Assembly (NCBI GenBank): GCA_017990155.1 | Contig: JAGNOM010000045.1 | Coordinates: forward strand, 1 to 13,795 | Direction of reading: 5' to 3' | DNA length: 13,795 nucleotides | DNA from: Propionivibrio sp. | Lineage (GTDB): Bacteria; Pseudomonadota; Gammaproteobacteria; Burkholderiales; Rhodocyclaceae | Part shown: piece after piece, positions 6,861 through 13,795 of the stretch | Numbering within the stretch: position 1 is the stretch's first letter | How the letters are laid out: each line of letters starts with the position of its first letter | Notes under the pieces: generated by a model | What the model saw: the letters and a program-made list of their open reading frames with translations, nothing else | Database searches by the model: none | What the model was told of the DNA's origin: nothing | Position numbers and translations under genes: made by a program

Positions 6861-8921
6861 TCACTTCTGCTCGGCGATGGCCTGTGCCTGGATCGCCGTC
6901 AACGCGATGGTGAACACGATGTCGTCGACCAGCGCCCCGCGCGACAGGTCATTGACCGGCTTGCGCAGCCCCTGCAGCATCGGCCCCACCGAAACCACGT
7001 TGGCGCTGCGTTGCACGGCCTTGTAGGTGGTGTTGCCGGTATTCAGGTCCGGGAAGACAAACACGGTGGCCTGCCCGGCCACCTTGCTGTTCGGCGCCTT
7101 CTGCCGGCCCACGTCGGCCACCGACGCGGCGTCGTACTGCAGTGGGCCGTCGAGCACCAGGCCGGGGTAGCGCTGCTGCGCGATCTCCGTCGCCAGTCTG
7201 ACTTTCTCGACGTCTTCTCCCGCGCCGGACGTCCCGGTGCTGTAGCTGATCATCGCCACTTTCGGAACAATGCCGAGGGCCGTCGCGCTGTCGGCGCTTT
7301 GCTTGGCGATCTCGGCCAGTTGCTCGGCGGTCGGCGCCGGATTGATCGCGCAGTCGCCATAAACCAGCACCTGGTCGGGCATCAGCATGAAAAACACCGA
7401 CGAGACGATCGACGACCCCGGCGCGGTCTTGATCAATTGCAAGGCCGGCCGCACGGTGCTGGCGGTGGTGTGTACCGCGCCCGACACCAGGCCGTCGACG
7501 TCGCCGACCGCAAGCATCATCGTCCCCAGCACCACCGCATCCTCAAGCTGGGCAAGTGCCGATTGCGGCGTCAGCCCCTTGGCCTTGCGTAGTTCGACCA
7601 TCGGTTCGACGTAACGTGACCGGATCAGGTCGGGGTCGAGGATTTCCAGGCCGGCGGGCAGTACGAGGTCCAATGAGCGCGCCACCGTTTCAATAGCGTC
7701 GCGCTGGCCGAGCAACACGCAATGCGCGATACCCTTCTGCTCACAGATGACCGCCGCACGCACGGTGCGCGGCTCTTCGCCTTCCGGCAAGACGATGCGT
7801 TTCATCGCTGCCCGTGCCTTCTGGATCAGCTGGTAGCGGAACGCCGGCGGCGAAAGCTTGGTGCTGTCGTGCAGATGGAAGGACGCCGAGATCACCGCCG
7901 CGTCGAGATGTTCGGCGACCGTATCAAGGACGGCGTTCATGCGCGCGATGTCGTCACACGGGACGGCGCTCGAAATGCGGCCGATCCGGCGCGCGATGGA
8001 AAAACTGTCGTCGGCGGTGCGCAGGACGGGCAAGCCGGTGCTGAACGCCGGCGCCGCGAGTTCCATAACCTGCGGCGAAATCTTGCTGCCGTGCGCCAGC
8101 AGCAAGCCGGCGAGTTCGATGCCGCGGCTGGCGGCGAGGGCGGCGGCCAGGATGATGTCGTCGCGGTCGCCGGAGGTGATCACCAAGGTCCCCGGCCGCA
8201 ACCCCGGAATGATTTGCGCGACCGAACGCGCCGCGATGACGGTGTGGATCATGCGCCGCACGCCCATTTCGCCAGGAGAGACGACCTCGGCAGCAAGATG
8301 CTGCGCCACGTCAAGCGTGCGCGGCGCGCGCAGGATCGGGTTGTCGTGCACCACGCCCCAGAGACGGGTTTTTCCCAGCCGGCGCTGGGCCGCGTCGCCG
8401 TCGAATTCCTCGGCGGCCTGGTTGAAGACGACCCCGGCCACCCGGCAACCGGAGTTGAGAAACTGGCCAATGGCGAAGCGCAGATCGCTGAACGCGCTCT
8501 CCTGCGACGCGTCGGCAACGACGATCACCTCGGCGTTCAGGCTGCGTGCGATGTCGACGTTGATCTGCGAGATGAACGAACGCGATTCGTCGGCGTGCAG
8601 TCCCTCGATGATCAGCACGTTGGCGTCGGCGCCGGCCTTCATGCACAGGCCGACGATTTCCTCAAGCAGCTCGCTGGTCTGATTGGCCGCGATCCGTTCC
8701 GCCGTTTCCTGCAACAGCAGCGCCTCGGGCACCTGCATCTGGAAGATCTGGCGGGCGAAGTAGCCAGATCGATCCGGCGTCTCTTCGGCAATCGGCTTGA
8801 CGAATCCGGCTTCGACACCAAGACGCTGGAGCGCCCGCACCAAGCCGAGCGCGACGGAGGTCAATCCGACGGCTTTTCGGGCAGGAATGACCAGAAATGT
8901 TTGCGCGTGGCTTCGTTTCAT
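6861..8921 (-). CDS. pta: Phosphate acetyltransferase, long form
   Basis: Cytoplasmic enzyme moving an acetyl (often also propionyl) group between CoA and phosphate; 686 residues, slightly shorter than E. coli Pta (714). Three parts are visible: an N-terminal P-loop-like domain (1 to about 210) with VGLTSVALG at 18-26, a DRTGG-type regulatory domain (about 215-335, containing TSGDRDDI), and the catalytic PTA_PTB domain from about 360 with LPEGEEPRTVRAA, GLVSGAVHTTASTVRPALQ (477-495), YGDCAINP, SYSTGTSGAGEDVEKVR, DGPLQYDAA and FPDLNTGNTTYKAVQRS, almost identical to the E. coli pattern. The start has AGGGGAG six bases upstream. The gene follows fucU by 39 bases on the same strand, so the two are likely co-transcribed. 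No ackA is present in the window. Family call is secure; use of propionyl-CoA from deoxysugar breakdown is inference. Confidence 0.96.
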   Translation of the reverse strand: MKRSHAQTFLVIPARKAVGLTSVALGLVRALQRLGVEAGFVKPIAEETPDRSGYFARQIFQMQVPEALLLQETAERIAANQTSELLEEIVGLCMKAGADANVLIIEGLHADESRSFISQINVDIARSLNAEVIVVADASQESAFSDLRFAIGQFLNSGCRVAGVVFNQAAEEFDGDAAQRRLGKTRLWGVVHDNPILRAPRTLDVAQHLAAEVVSPGEMGVRRMIHTVIAARSVAQIIPGLRPGTLVITSGDRDDIILAAALAASRGIELAGLLLAHGSKISPQVMELAAPAFSTGLPVLRTADDSFSIARRIGRISSAVPCDDIARMNAVLDTVAEHLDAAVISASFHLHDSTKLSPPAFRYQLIQKARAAMKRIVLPEGEEPRTVRAAVICEQKGIAHCVLLGQRDAIETVARSLDLVLPAGLEILDPDLIRSRYVEPMVELRKAKGLTPQSALAQLEDAVVLGTMMLAVGDVDGLVSGAVHTTASTVRPALQLIKTAPGSSIVSSVFFMLMPDQVLVYGDCAINPAPTAEQLAEIAKQSADSATALGIVPKVAMISYSTGTSGAGEDVEKVRLATEIAQQRYPGLVLDGPLQYDAASVADVGRQKAPNSKVAGQATVFVFPDLNTGNTTYKAVQRSANVVSVGPMLQGLRKPVNDLSRGALVDDIVFTIALTAIQAQAIAEQK

Positions 8922-8960
8922 TCAGCACTCCCCTGAGTCGAGCGTCCTGCCTGCGATTAT

Positions 8961-9395
8961 TCAGCCGACAAAAGGCGGTGTCACCCCTTTTTTGAGCAGG
9001 ATGTTCCCGTACTTGGCCATCTCGCTGGTCATCACCACCGCGAACGCGGCCTTGGCACGATCGTAGAAAGCGAAACGGTCGATGCGCTCGATCGGCAGCC
9101 CCGGCGCATCGCCGAACAGGGATTTGCGGTAACGCTGCTCGACGTTCGGGTCGAGCTGGTCGCCACTCACCGCCGCCATCATCACCAAGGGCGGCGCATA
9201 GCTGTCGAGTTCGAACAACGGGATGAGTCCCTTGAGCAGCGCATCGACGCCGACGCCATCGGCGCGCAGCACGCGGCTGTTCATGGTGTGACCGGGAAAG
9301 TGGGCGTCGGCAAAAACGATCTCGTCGCCGTGTCCCATTTCGGCGAGCACCTTCAGGAGTTCGGGGGAAATTACGGGAGCGATTCCTTTGAGCAT
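8961..9395 (-). CDS. fucU: L-fucose mutarotase (FucU, RbsD/FucU family)
   Basis: Converts between alpha and beta L-fucose anomers in the cytoplasm, feeding fucose isomerase. At 144 residues it matches FucU (E. coli about 140), and the pattern is near-identical over its length: ISPELLKVLAEMGHGDEI at the N-terminus with the conserved His22, DAHFPGH at 30-36, IPLFELDSYAPPLVMMAAV in the middle, and AKYGNILLKKGV near the end. RbsD (ribose pyranase) is related but lacks this central fucose-type segment. The ATG has GAGGT eight bases upstream. The next gene on this strand is pta, 39 bases downstream; the upstream side is copy 2 of the fold-back repeat, 35 bases before the start, so any separate promoter would lie in or next to the repeat. 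Confidence 0.95.
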   Translation of the reverse strand: MLKGIAPVISPELLKVLAEMGHGDEIVFADAHFPGHTMNSRVLRADGVGVDALLKGLIPLFELDSYAPPLVMMAAVSGDQLDPNVEQRYRKSLFGDAPGLPIERIDRFAFYDRAKAAFAVVMTSEMAKYGNILLKKGVTPPFVG

Positions 9396-9430
9396 TTTGG
9401 TTTACCTCGTTTGGGATGGGTCTTGAATCG

Positions 9431-9637
9431 GCAGGACAATCGCATGAATACCCTCTCCCTCCCCGTCAAGGGGAAGGTCGCGAAAGCGACGTTTGCGATT
9501 GGACGGGATGGGGTTGGGATGGGGCGCGAACGGCGGTTGGATCAACGAAATAACCGCCAGAGAACCCCATCCCCCTCCCAACCTCCCCCTTGAAGGGGGA
9601 GGAGTTGATGCGTATAGCATTCATGCAATTGTCCTGC
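9431..9637. repeat. Fold-back (MITE/REP-like) repeat, copy 2
   Basis: About 207 bases with clear terminal inverted repeats: GCAGGACAATCGCATGAATAC at 9431-9451 matches the reverse complement of 9617-9637 at 19 of 21 positions. Internal arms repeat the copy 1 design: CTCCCTCCCCGTCAAGGGG near 9455-9473 pairs with CCCCCTTGAAGGGGGAGG ending near 9603, followed inwards by a G-rich run (about 9504-9524) facing a C-rich run (about 9564-9590). The apex carries a perfect inverted repeat GGCGGTT (9532-9538) / AACCGCC (9552-9558), which copy 1 lacks. The element begins 13 bases beyond the stop of the binding protein gene and lies between it and fucU. I see no clear target-site duplication. Confidence 0.85.
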
Positions 9638-9650
9638 ATGGATCGGTCTC

Positions 9651-10598
9651 TCAGTCGTACAAAACCGCCGCGATCTTCGGCTCGTTCATGTTGTTCTTGT
9701 CGTACCAGTAAAACCCGGTATCGATGACCTTCGGCAAGGTCTCGCCCTTGATCGCCTTGACTGCAGCCTCGACGGTCTTGTAGCCCATGCCGACCGGGTT
9801 CTGGGAGATGGCGCCGGCCATCTCGCCGCTGGCGACGGCGGCTTTCTGCTGCTTGCCGGAGTCAAAGCCGATGATCACGATCTTGCGCTGCATTTCCTTC
9901 GTCGCGTTCAGCACACCGATCGCCGAACCTTCATTCGCCCCGAAGATGCCCTTGATGTCGGGATGGGCCTCAAGAATGGCTTTGGTGATTTCGGCCGACT
10001 TCGCCTGGTCGCCGGCGCCGTACTGAACGCTGACGATCTTGATCTCGGGAAAGGCCTTCATGCGCTTCACGAAACCATCGCGGCGATCGATGCCGGTGCG
10101 GCTGTGATCGTCATGCACGACGACAGCCACCTCACCGGACTTGCCGATCAGCTCGGCCATTTTCTCGGCGGCCAGAGCGGCCGCCGCCACGTTGTCGGTC
10201 GTCGCCGTGGTGCGCGGGATGACGCTGTCGACGCCCGAGTCAAAGGCGATGACAGGGATCTTCTTGTAGTGCGCATCGACCAGCAAAGGCGTGGCGGCCT
10301 TGCTGTTCAACGCGGCCAGCGCGATGGCTGCCGGCTTGTTGGCCAGAGCAGTCTTCAGCATGTCGATCTGCTTCTCGACCATCGTCTCGCTTTCCGGCCC
10401 CTCAAAGGTGATCCTGACGTTGAAATCCTTGGCCGCCTGTTCCGCACCGGCCTTGACGGCTTGCCAGAACTGATGCTGAGACCCTTTCGAGACGATGGGA
10501 ATATAGACTTCCCGGTTCGCCATGAAGGCGTAATAGGCCGCTGCGGCACCGACGACAACGACCACCCCGGCAACTGCGATTTTCTTTCCAACGCTCAC
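9651..10598 (-). CDS. Periplasmic sugar-binding protein (Peripla_BP_4, RbsB-like)
   Basis: Substrate-binding protein of the ribose/galactose type, 315 residues, acting in the periplasm. Start is GTG at 10598 with AAAGGGAGA (10613-10605) seven bases upstream. The N-terminus is signal-like: KK at 5-6 then a hydrophobic run about 7-21 (IAVAGVVVVVGAAAA), but the cleavage motif is weak, so it may be cleaved near residue 21 or stay as a membrane anchor. The mature part starts YIPIVSKGSQHQFWQAVKAG, typical of the family, with IPVIAFDSGVDS in the middle and IFGANEGSAIGVLNA then IIGFDSGKQQ later, the strand-end Asp residues normally contacting sugar. The upstream neighbour (44 bases) is a chemoreceptor gene and no permease adjoins, so it may feed the receptor as RbsB feeds Trg, or serve the importer at the left. 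The ligand is unknown. Confidence 0.88.
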   Translation of the reverse strand: MSVGKKIAVAGVVVVVGAAAAYYAFMANREVYIPIVSKGSQHQFWQAVKAGAEQAAKDFNVRITFEGPESETMVEKQIDMLKTALANKPAAIALAALNSKAATPLLVDAHYKKIPVIAFDSGVDSVIPRTTATTDNVAAAALAAEKMAELIGKSGEVAVVVHDDHSRTGIDRRDGFVKRMKAFPEIKIVSVQYGAGDQAKSAEITKAILEAHPDIKGIFGANEGSAIGVLNATKEMQRKIVIIGFDSGKQQKAAVASGEMAGAISQNPVGMGYKTVEAAVKAIKGETLPKVIDTGFYWYDKNNMNEPKIAAVLYD

Positions 10599-10604
10599 TC
10601 AATA

Positions 10605-10613
10605 TCTCCCTTT
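10605..10613 (-). promoter_or_regulatory. Ribosome binding site supporting the GTG start
   Basis: AAAGGGAGA on the minus strand, seven bases before the GTG at 10598. It fixes the start of the binding protein, since no suitably placed ATG exists in frame. Confidence 0.6.
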
Positions 10614-10642
10614 GGGTATACATGCGGTAAACAAAAAGCTTC

Positions 10643-12265
10643 CTATAGCCGGTACTGATCGGTGATCAGGCGCATTTCGTGCGCCAGCGCGTTGAGCCGC
10701 TCGGCCGTTTTTGCGCTGTCGCGTGCCGCGGCGGTGCTTTGTTCCGCCATCTGCGCGATGCGCTCGACCGACTGGGCGACTGCGGTACTGGCCGAACTCT
10801 GTTCGTGGATCGCATCCGTAATCTCGCCGACCATGCCGGCCGCCTCGCGCGAGCCTTCGCCGATCTGTCGAATGAGGTCGCGCGCGCCACCCGCCCGCGC
10901 GACGCTGGCCGATACTTTCTCGACCGCGCCGTGCATGCTGGTCGACGCTTCCTGCGCACCGGTGCGCATCACGCCGATCGTATTGGTGATCTCGTGCGTC
11001 GATTTCTCGGTGCGCTCGGCGAGCTTGCGCACTTCGTCGGCGACGACGGCGAAGCCGCGCCCCTGCTCGCCCGCACGGGCGGCTTCGATGGCCGCGTTCA
11101 GGGCCAGCAGATTGGTTTGATCGGCAACGTCCTTGATGACATTGACCACGGTGGCGATGCTCTGGCTCTGCGCCTCGAGGCGGTTGATGATCTCGGCCGA
11201 GGCCGACACCGACTCGGCAATCGTATCGATATCGCCGACGGCCTTGCCGACCACACTCTCGCCTTCCGTCGCCAGATTTCCGGCGCTGGCGACCCGCTCG
11301 CGGGTATGCGTGGCGCGGTCGCCGACGTGATTGATGCTGACCGTCAGCTCCTCCATGCTGGCCGCCATGTCCGACGCCGCGGCGCTCTGCGCCTCCGAGG
11401 TATCGGCCACCAATTTCGACGCGTCAGACATCGTTTCCGCCGACTGCGCGACCTGGGTCGCCGCCCGAGACACGGACTGGAGATTGTCCTGCAAGCGTTC
11501 GAGCAGGCGATTCAAGGCCGCGCCCATCTTGCCGATCTCATCGTCACGACGAACGTCGACGCGCGTCGTCAGGTCGAGTTCCGACTCGACGCGCGCGACG
11601 GCCTGCTCCATGCGACCGAGTCCGCCGCTGATGCTGCGGTTCAGGGCGAAGCTGAAACCGCCCATCAGCAGCATGCCGAGCGCAATGGAAACGACGGAAA
11701 GAACATTGCCCTGGGCGAGCGCGGCGTTCGCGACCTCGCGCTGCATCGCGGCGAGCTTCCTCGAATGCTCGGTATGCTCGGTAAGACTCTTTTCCAGCGC
11801 GTCGGCCGACGGCTTGGCCTGGGCGAAGAGTTCCTTGGCGTCGGTGTTCTGGCTCTCGCGCGACTTTTCGAGCACCGGCTCGACCGCAGCCAGGTAGGCC
11901 GTGAATGCCTTGCGATCCGCCGCCAGCAACTGGCGGTCGCTATCGTCGCTGTTGGCCGCCAATTTTTCATAGTCATCGAGCGTCGTCGCGAACATCTTCT
12001 TGAACTCGGCGATGCGCTGGTCGTAGCCTTTCTTCTCGTCGTCGTCCCAGGTCGTCATGTGCCCGAGAACCGAGACGCGGATTTCGAGAAAGGTCCGGCG
12101 CATCAAGCCGATGGCCTCGACCGCCGGCACCGTGTTCCGCTCGCTGTATTCGACGGCGGCACCGATCGAGTGCGCGACCCGATTGCCGATGACGCCGACG
12201 ACCAACAGGATCGCCAGCGTCAATAACGCCATCATCGTCAGCTGGCGGGATATCGTCAGTCTCAT
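10643..12265 (-). CDS. Methyl-accepting chemotaxis protein
   Basis: Second chemoreceptor, 540 residues. ATG at 12265 has AGGAG seven bases upstream. Layout: membrane segment 1 about residues 9-28 (LTMMALLTLAILLVVGVIG), periplasmic four-helix-bundle-type domain about 31-185, containing TVPAVEAIGLMRRTFLEIRV as often seen in 4HB_MCP domains, membrane segment 2 about 188-208, HAMP about 209-262, then the signalling domain with the tip motif DQTNLLALNAAIEAARAGEQ followed by GRGFAVVADEVRKLAERT. The tip is identical in protein sequence to that of the first chemoreceptor, while the periplasmic parts are unrelated by eye, so the two should share CheA/CheW but differ in ligand. The chain ends ITDQYRL without a CheR-docking pentapeptide. 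It lies between fucK and the binding protein gene on the same strand, pointing to L-fucose or a related sugar as ligand by inference. Confidence 0.95.
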   Translation of the reverse strand: MRLTISRQLTMMALLTLAILLVVGVIGNRVAHSIGAAVEYSERNTVPAVEAIGLMRRTFLEIRVSVLGHMTTWDDDEKKGYDQRIAEFKKMFATTLDDYEKLAANSDDSDRQLLAADRKAFTAYLAAVEPVLEKSRESQNTDAKELFAQAKPSADALEKSLTEHTEHSRKLAAMQREVANAALAQGNVLSVVSIALGMLLMGGFSFALNRSISGGLGRMEQAVARVESELDLTTRVDVRRDDEIGKMGAALNRLLERLQDNLQSVSRAATQVAQSAETMSDASKLVADTSEAQSAAASDMAASMEELTVSINHVGDRATHTRERVASAGNLATEGESVVGKAVGDIDTIAESVSASAEIINRLEAQSQSIATVVNVIKDVADQTNLLALNAAIEAARAGEQGRGFAVVADEVRKLAERTEKSTHEITNTIGVMRTGAQEASTSMHGAVEKVSASVARAGGARDLIRQIGEGSREAAGMVGEITDAIHEQSSASTAVAQSVERIAQMAEQSTAAARDSAKTAERLNALAHEMRLITDQYRL

Positions 12266-12318
12266 GGAGTACTCCTCTATCGCTCAAAAACCAGGCGGAT
12301 GCTCGGCAAGAGATCCGT

Positions 12319-12335
12319 CTGACGACTCGCGTCAG
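12319..12335 (-). promoter_or_regulatory. Short hairpin just behind the fucK stop
   Basis: CTGACG (12319-12324) and CGTCAG (12330-12335) form a perfect six-base-pair stem with a five-base loop, directly after the fucK stop on the minus strand. There is no T run behind it, so it is unlikely to be a full terminator; it may mark an mRNA processing or stabilising site between fucK and the chemoreceptor gene. Confidence 0.3.
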
Positions 12336-12336
12336 C

Positions 12337-13761
12337 TCAGGCCTGCCGGGGGCTGAAGATCTGATAATCGTGGTGAACAGCGGCGCTCGCGGCTTCCGGC
12401 GACGGGTAGTAGCCGAGGCCGCAGAATCCGTAAAGCGCGGCGCCGAGCACCGTCATTTCGTTCTCGGCGACGACGCGCACCGGGATCTGCAGCGCGTCGG
12501 CCTTGATCTGGTTCCACAGGCGATTCTTCGACCCGCCGCCGACGAGGATCAGTTCCTCGGCCTTGAAGCCGCAGATGCGCTCCAGTTCGTGCAGCTGATG
12601 CGCGAGCTTGGCCGACAGCGCTTCCAGCGTGGCGCGATAGAGATGACCGCGCGACGAATTGATCGACAACCCACTGAACGCGCCGCCGCCGACGCCATCG
12701 CCGCCGACGAGGAGGTCCGGCACCATTTTCACGCCGTCGCAACCGGGCGCGACGGCGGTCGCTTCGGCGATCATCTGTTCGTAGACCTCGCCTGGATTGG
12801 CGCCCTTCCAGCACGTCTCTTTCACCCATTCGAGCACGCCGGAGGCCAGCCATTGCAGGCCGGGGTTATACAGGCCGGTGGCCGAATCAAGTTCGCAGGT
12901 GGATTCCGCAAAGCCGGCGAGTGACGCGGTATCGACCTGCGCCGTTCGCGCCATCAGGATTTCCCACGTCCCGGACGACAGAACCGGCTGGTTCATGCCG
13001 GCGCCGGAGCCAAAGAGGGCGAATTGCGTGTCGTGCCCGGCCGAAGTCACCGGAATGCCGACCGGCAATCCCAGCAGTTGGGCGGCATCGGCGTGCAGCT
13101 GGCCGATCACTTCACCCGGGTTGACGATCTTCGGAAAGAGCGACTTCGCGATGCCGACTTTCGCCAGGATCACTTCGCTGAACTGGTCGCCGGCCAGATC
13201 GAACATCTGGCTCGTGCCGGCCATCGTGCGGTCGGTCGAGAAGACGCCGGTCAGTCGGTGGTTGATCAGGGACGAGATGAATAGCCAGTGCGCGGCCCTT
13301 TCGAGAACGTCCGGACGGTTCTCCTTGAGCCAGATAAACTTGTAAAGAGTGTTGAAGGTGAAATGCCCGACACCCGAAATCTGCTGAAGGCGCTCTGGCG
13401 CGAAGTACTTGCCGATGTTCGCCATGACCGCGGCCGTGCGCGGGCATTTCCAGCTGATGATCGGATAGAGCAGCGTGCCTTTGGTGTTGACTGGTGCGCC
13501 GTCGACGCCGAAGGTCGTCACCGTGACGCCGGCGACTTGATGTCCCGCGGCCGCCAACTCGCCGGTAATCGCCGCGCAACACTGCGCGAATTTCCCGAGG
13601 ATTTCGTCGAGCGACCAGATGTGCCAGGCGCTGTTCTCGGCCGCTGGCTGGGTCGCATTGGGCAGCACGCTCTTGGCGACGATTTTCCCGCTGGTATCGA
13701 CCGCGATCGCGCGAACATTGGTCGCGCCGCAATCGAGCACGACGACCACATCATTAGCCAT
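12337..13761 (-). CDS. fucK: L-fuculokinase (FGGY family)
   Basis: Phosphorylates L-fuculose with ATP to L-fuculose 1-phosphate, the step between fucose isomerase and fuculose-phosphate aldolase. At 474 residues it matches E. coli FucK (about 470-480) and follows it almost word for word in conserved blocks: LDCGATNVRAIAV at 9-21 (phosphate-binding loop), TTFGVDGA at 82-89, LYPIISWKCPRTAAVM at 98-113, WLFISSLINHRLTG at 159-172, SAGHDTQFALFG at 240-251 with Asp244 as the expected catalytic base, LSSGTWEIL at 261-269 and LVGGGSKNRLWNQIKA near 406-421 (adenosine site). This pattern separates it from rhamnulokinase and xylulokinase. Start ATG has AAGGA nine bases upstream. It heads the visible part of the right-hand minus-strand unit; the 34 bases upstream hold only the ribosome site and run off the window. 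Confidence 0.96.
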   Translation of the reverse strand: MANDVVVVLDCGATNVRAIAVDTSGKIVAKSVLPNATQPAAENSAWHIWSLDEILGKFAQCCAAITGELAAAGHQVAGVTVTTFGVDGAPVNTKGTLLYPIISWKCPRTAAVMANIGKYFAPERLQQISGVGHFTFNTLYKFIWLKENRPDVLERAAHWLFISSLINHRLTGVFSTDRTMAGTSQMFDLAGDQFSEVILAKVGIAKSLFPKIVNPGEVIGQLHADAAQLLGLPVGIPVTSAGHDTQFALFGSGAGMNQPVLSSGTWEILMARTAQVDTASLAGFAESTCELDSATGLYNPGLQWLASGVLEWVKETCWKGANPGEVYEQMIAEATAVAPGCDGVKMVPDLLVGGDGVGGGAFSGLSINSSRGHLYRATLEALSAKLAHQLHELERICGFKAEELILVGGGSKNRLWNQIKADALQIPVRVVAENEMTVLGAALYGFCGLGYYPSPEAASAAVHHDYQIFSPRQA

Positions 13762-13795
13762 GGAAGCAAATCCTTGTTCTTGGCTCGCTGAGCAG

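Noticed and set aside
7722..8936. 404-residue + strand open frame opposite pta
   Set aside because: The minus strand encodes a full-length, highly conserved Pta; the + frame product is Arg/Gly/Asp-rich and matches nothing known to me.
9402..9711. Open frames on both strands across the second repeat
   Set aside because: They read through the inverted arms of the repeat and into the neighbouring gene ends, with low-complexity proline/glycine-rich products and no coding signs.
10679..12226. 515-residue + strand open frame opposite the second chemoreceptor
   Set aside because: It is a GC-bias shadow; the minus frame has complete MCP architecture, ribosome site and tip motif.
1..13795. CRISPR arrays, tRNA or rRNA genes, insertion sequences, phage genes
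   Set aside because: No regular spacer-repeat pattern, tRNA-like cloverleaf, rRNA segment, transposase or integrase was seen on either strand.

Overview
The window is GC-rich chromosomal DNA (roughly 60-65% G+C by eye) from a Gram-negative bacterium, with codons strongly biased to G/C in third position. The proteins suggest a betaproteobacterium, perhaps Rhodocyclales-like; that placement is inference from style (two chemoreceptors in a sugar locus, GC-rich fold-back repeats), not proof. The theme is use of 6-deoxyhexoses (L-rhamnose / L-fucose): import, anomer interconversion, phosphorylation, regulation and chemotaxis. No isomerase or aldolase gene lies in the window, so the pathway must be completed elsewhere, most likely just outside either edge.

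Left part, + strand (1-5556): the 3' part of a CUT2-type sugar ABC ATPase gene (5' end outside the window), two permease genes joined by ATGA start/stop overlaps, an L-rhamnose mutarotase gene, and after 85 bases a methyl-accepting chemotaxis gene. Gene order ATPase-permease-permease-mutarotase matches the rhizobial rhaT-P-Q-U order, so the periplasmic binding protein gene is expected just upstream.

Middle, - strand (5562-9395): a RhaS-like AraC-family regulator converges on the chemoreceptor gene with only 5 bases between the stop codons. Upstream of it on the - strand are a long-form phosphate acetyltransferase gene (pta) and the L-fucose mutarotase gene fucU (transcribed fucU then pta, 39 bases apart). 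This pair is bracketed by two related fold-back repeats (about 6651-6835 and 9431-9637), each lying directly behind a stop codon.

Right part, - strand (9651-13761): L-fuculokinase gene fucK, a second chemoreceptor gene and a periplasmic sugar-binding protein gene, transcribed leftwards in that order with gaps of 71 and 44 bases. This binding protein gene has no permease or ATPase beside it, only the chemoreceptor.

Working model: the left unit imports the sugar (probably L-rhamnose, possibly L-fucose too), RhaM and FucU supply the correct anomer, FucK phosphorylates fuculose, and each unit carries its own chemoreceptor so that swimming towards the sugar can be co-induced with its use. Pta may act on an acyl-CoA made from the C3 product of the pathway; that last step is inference.
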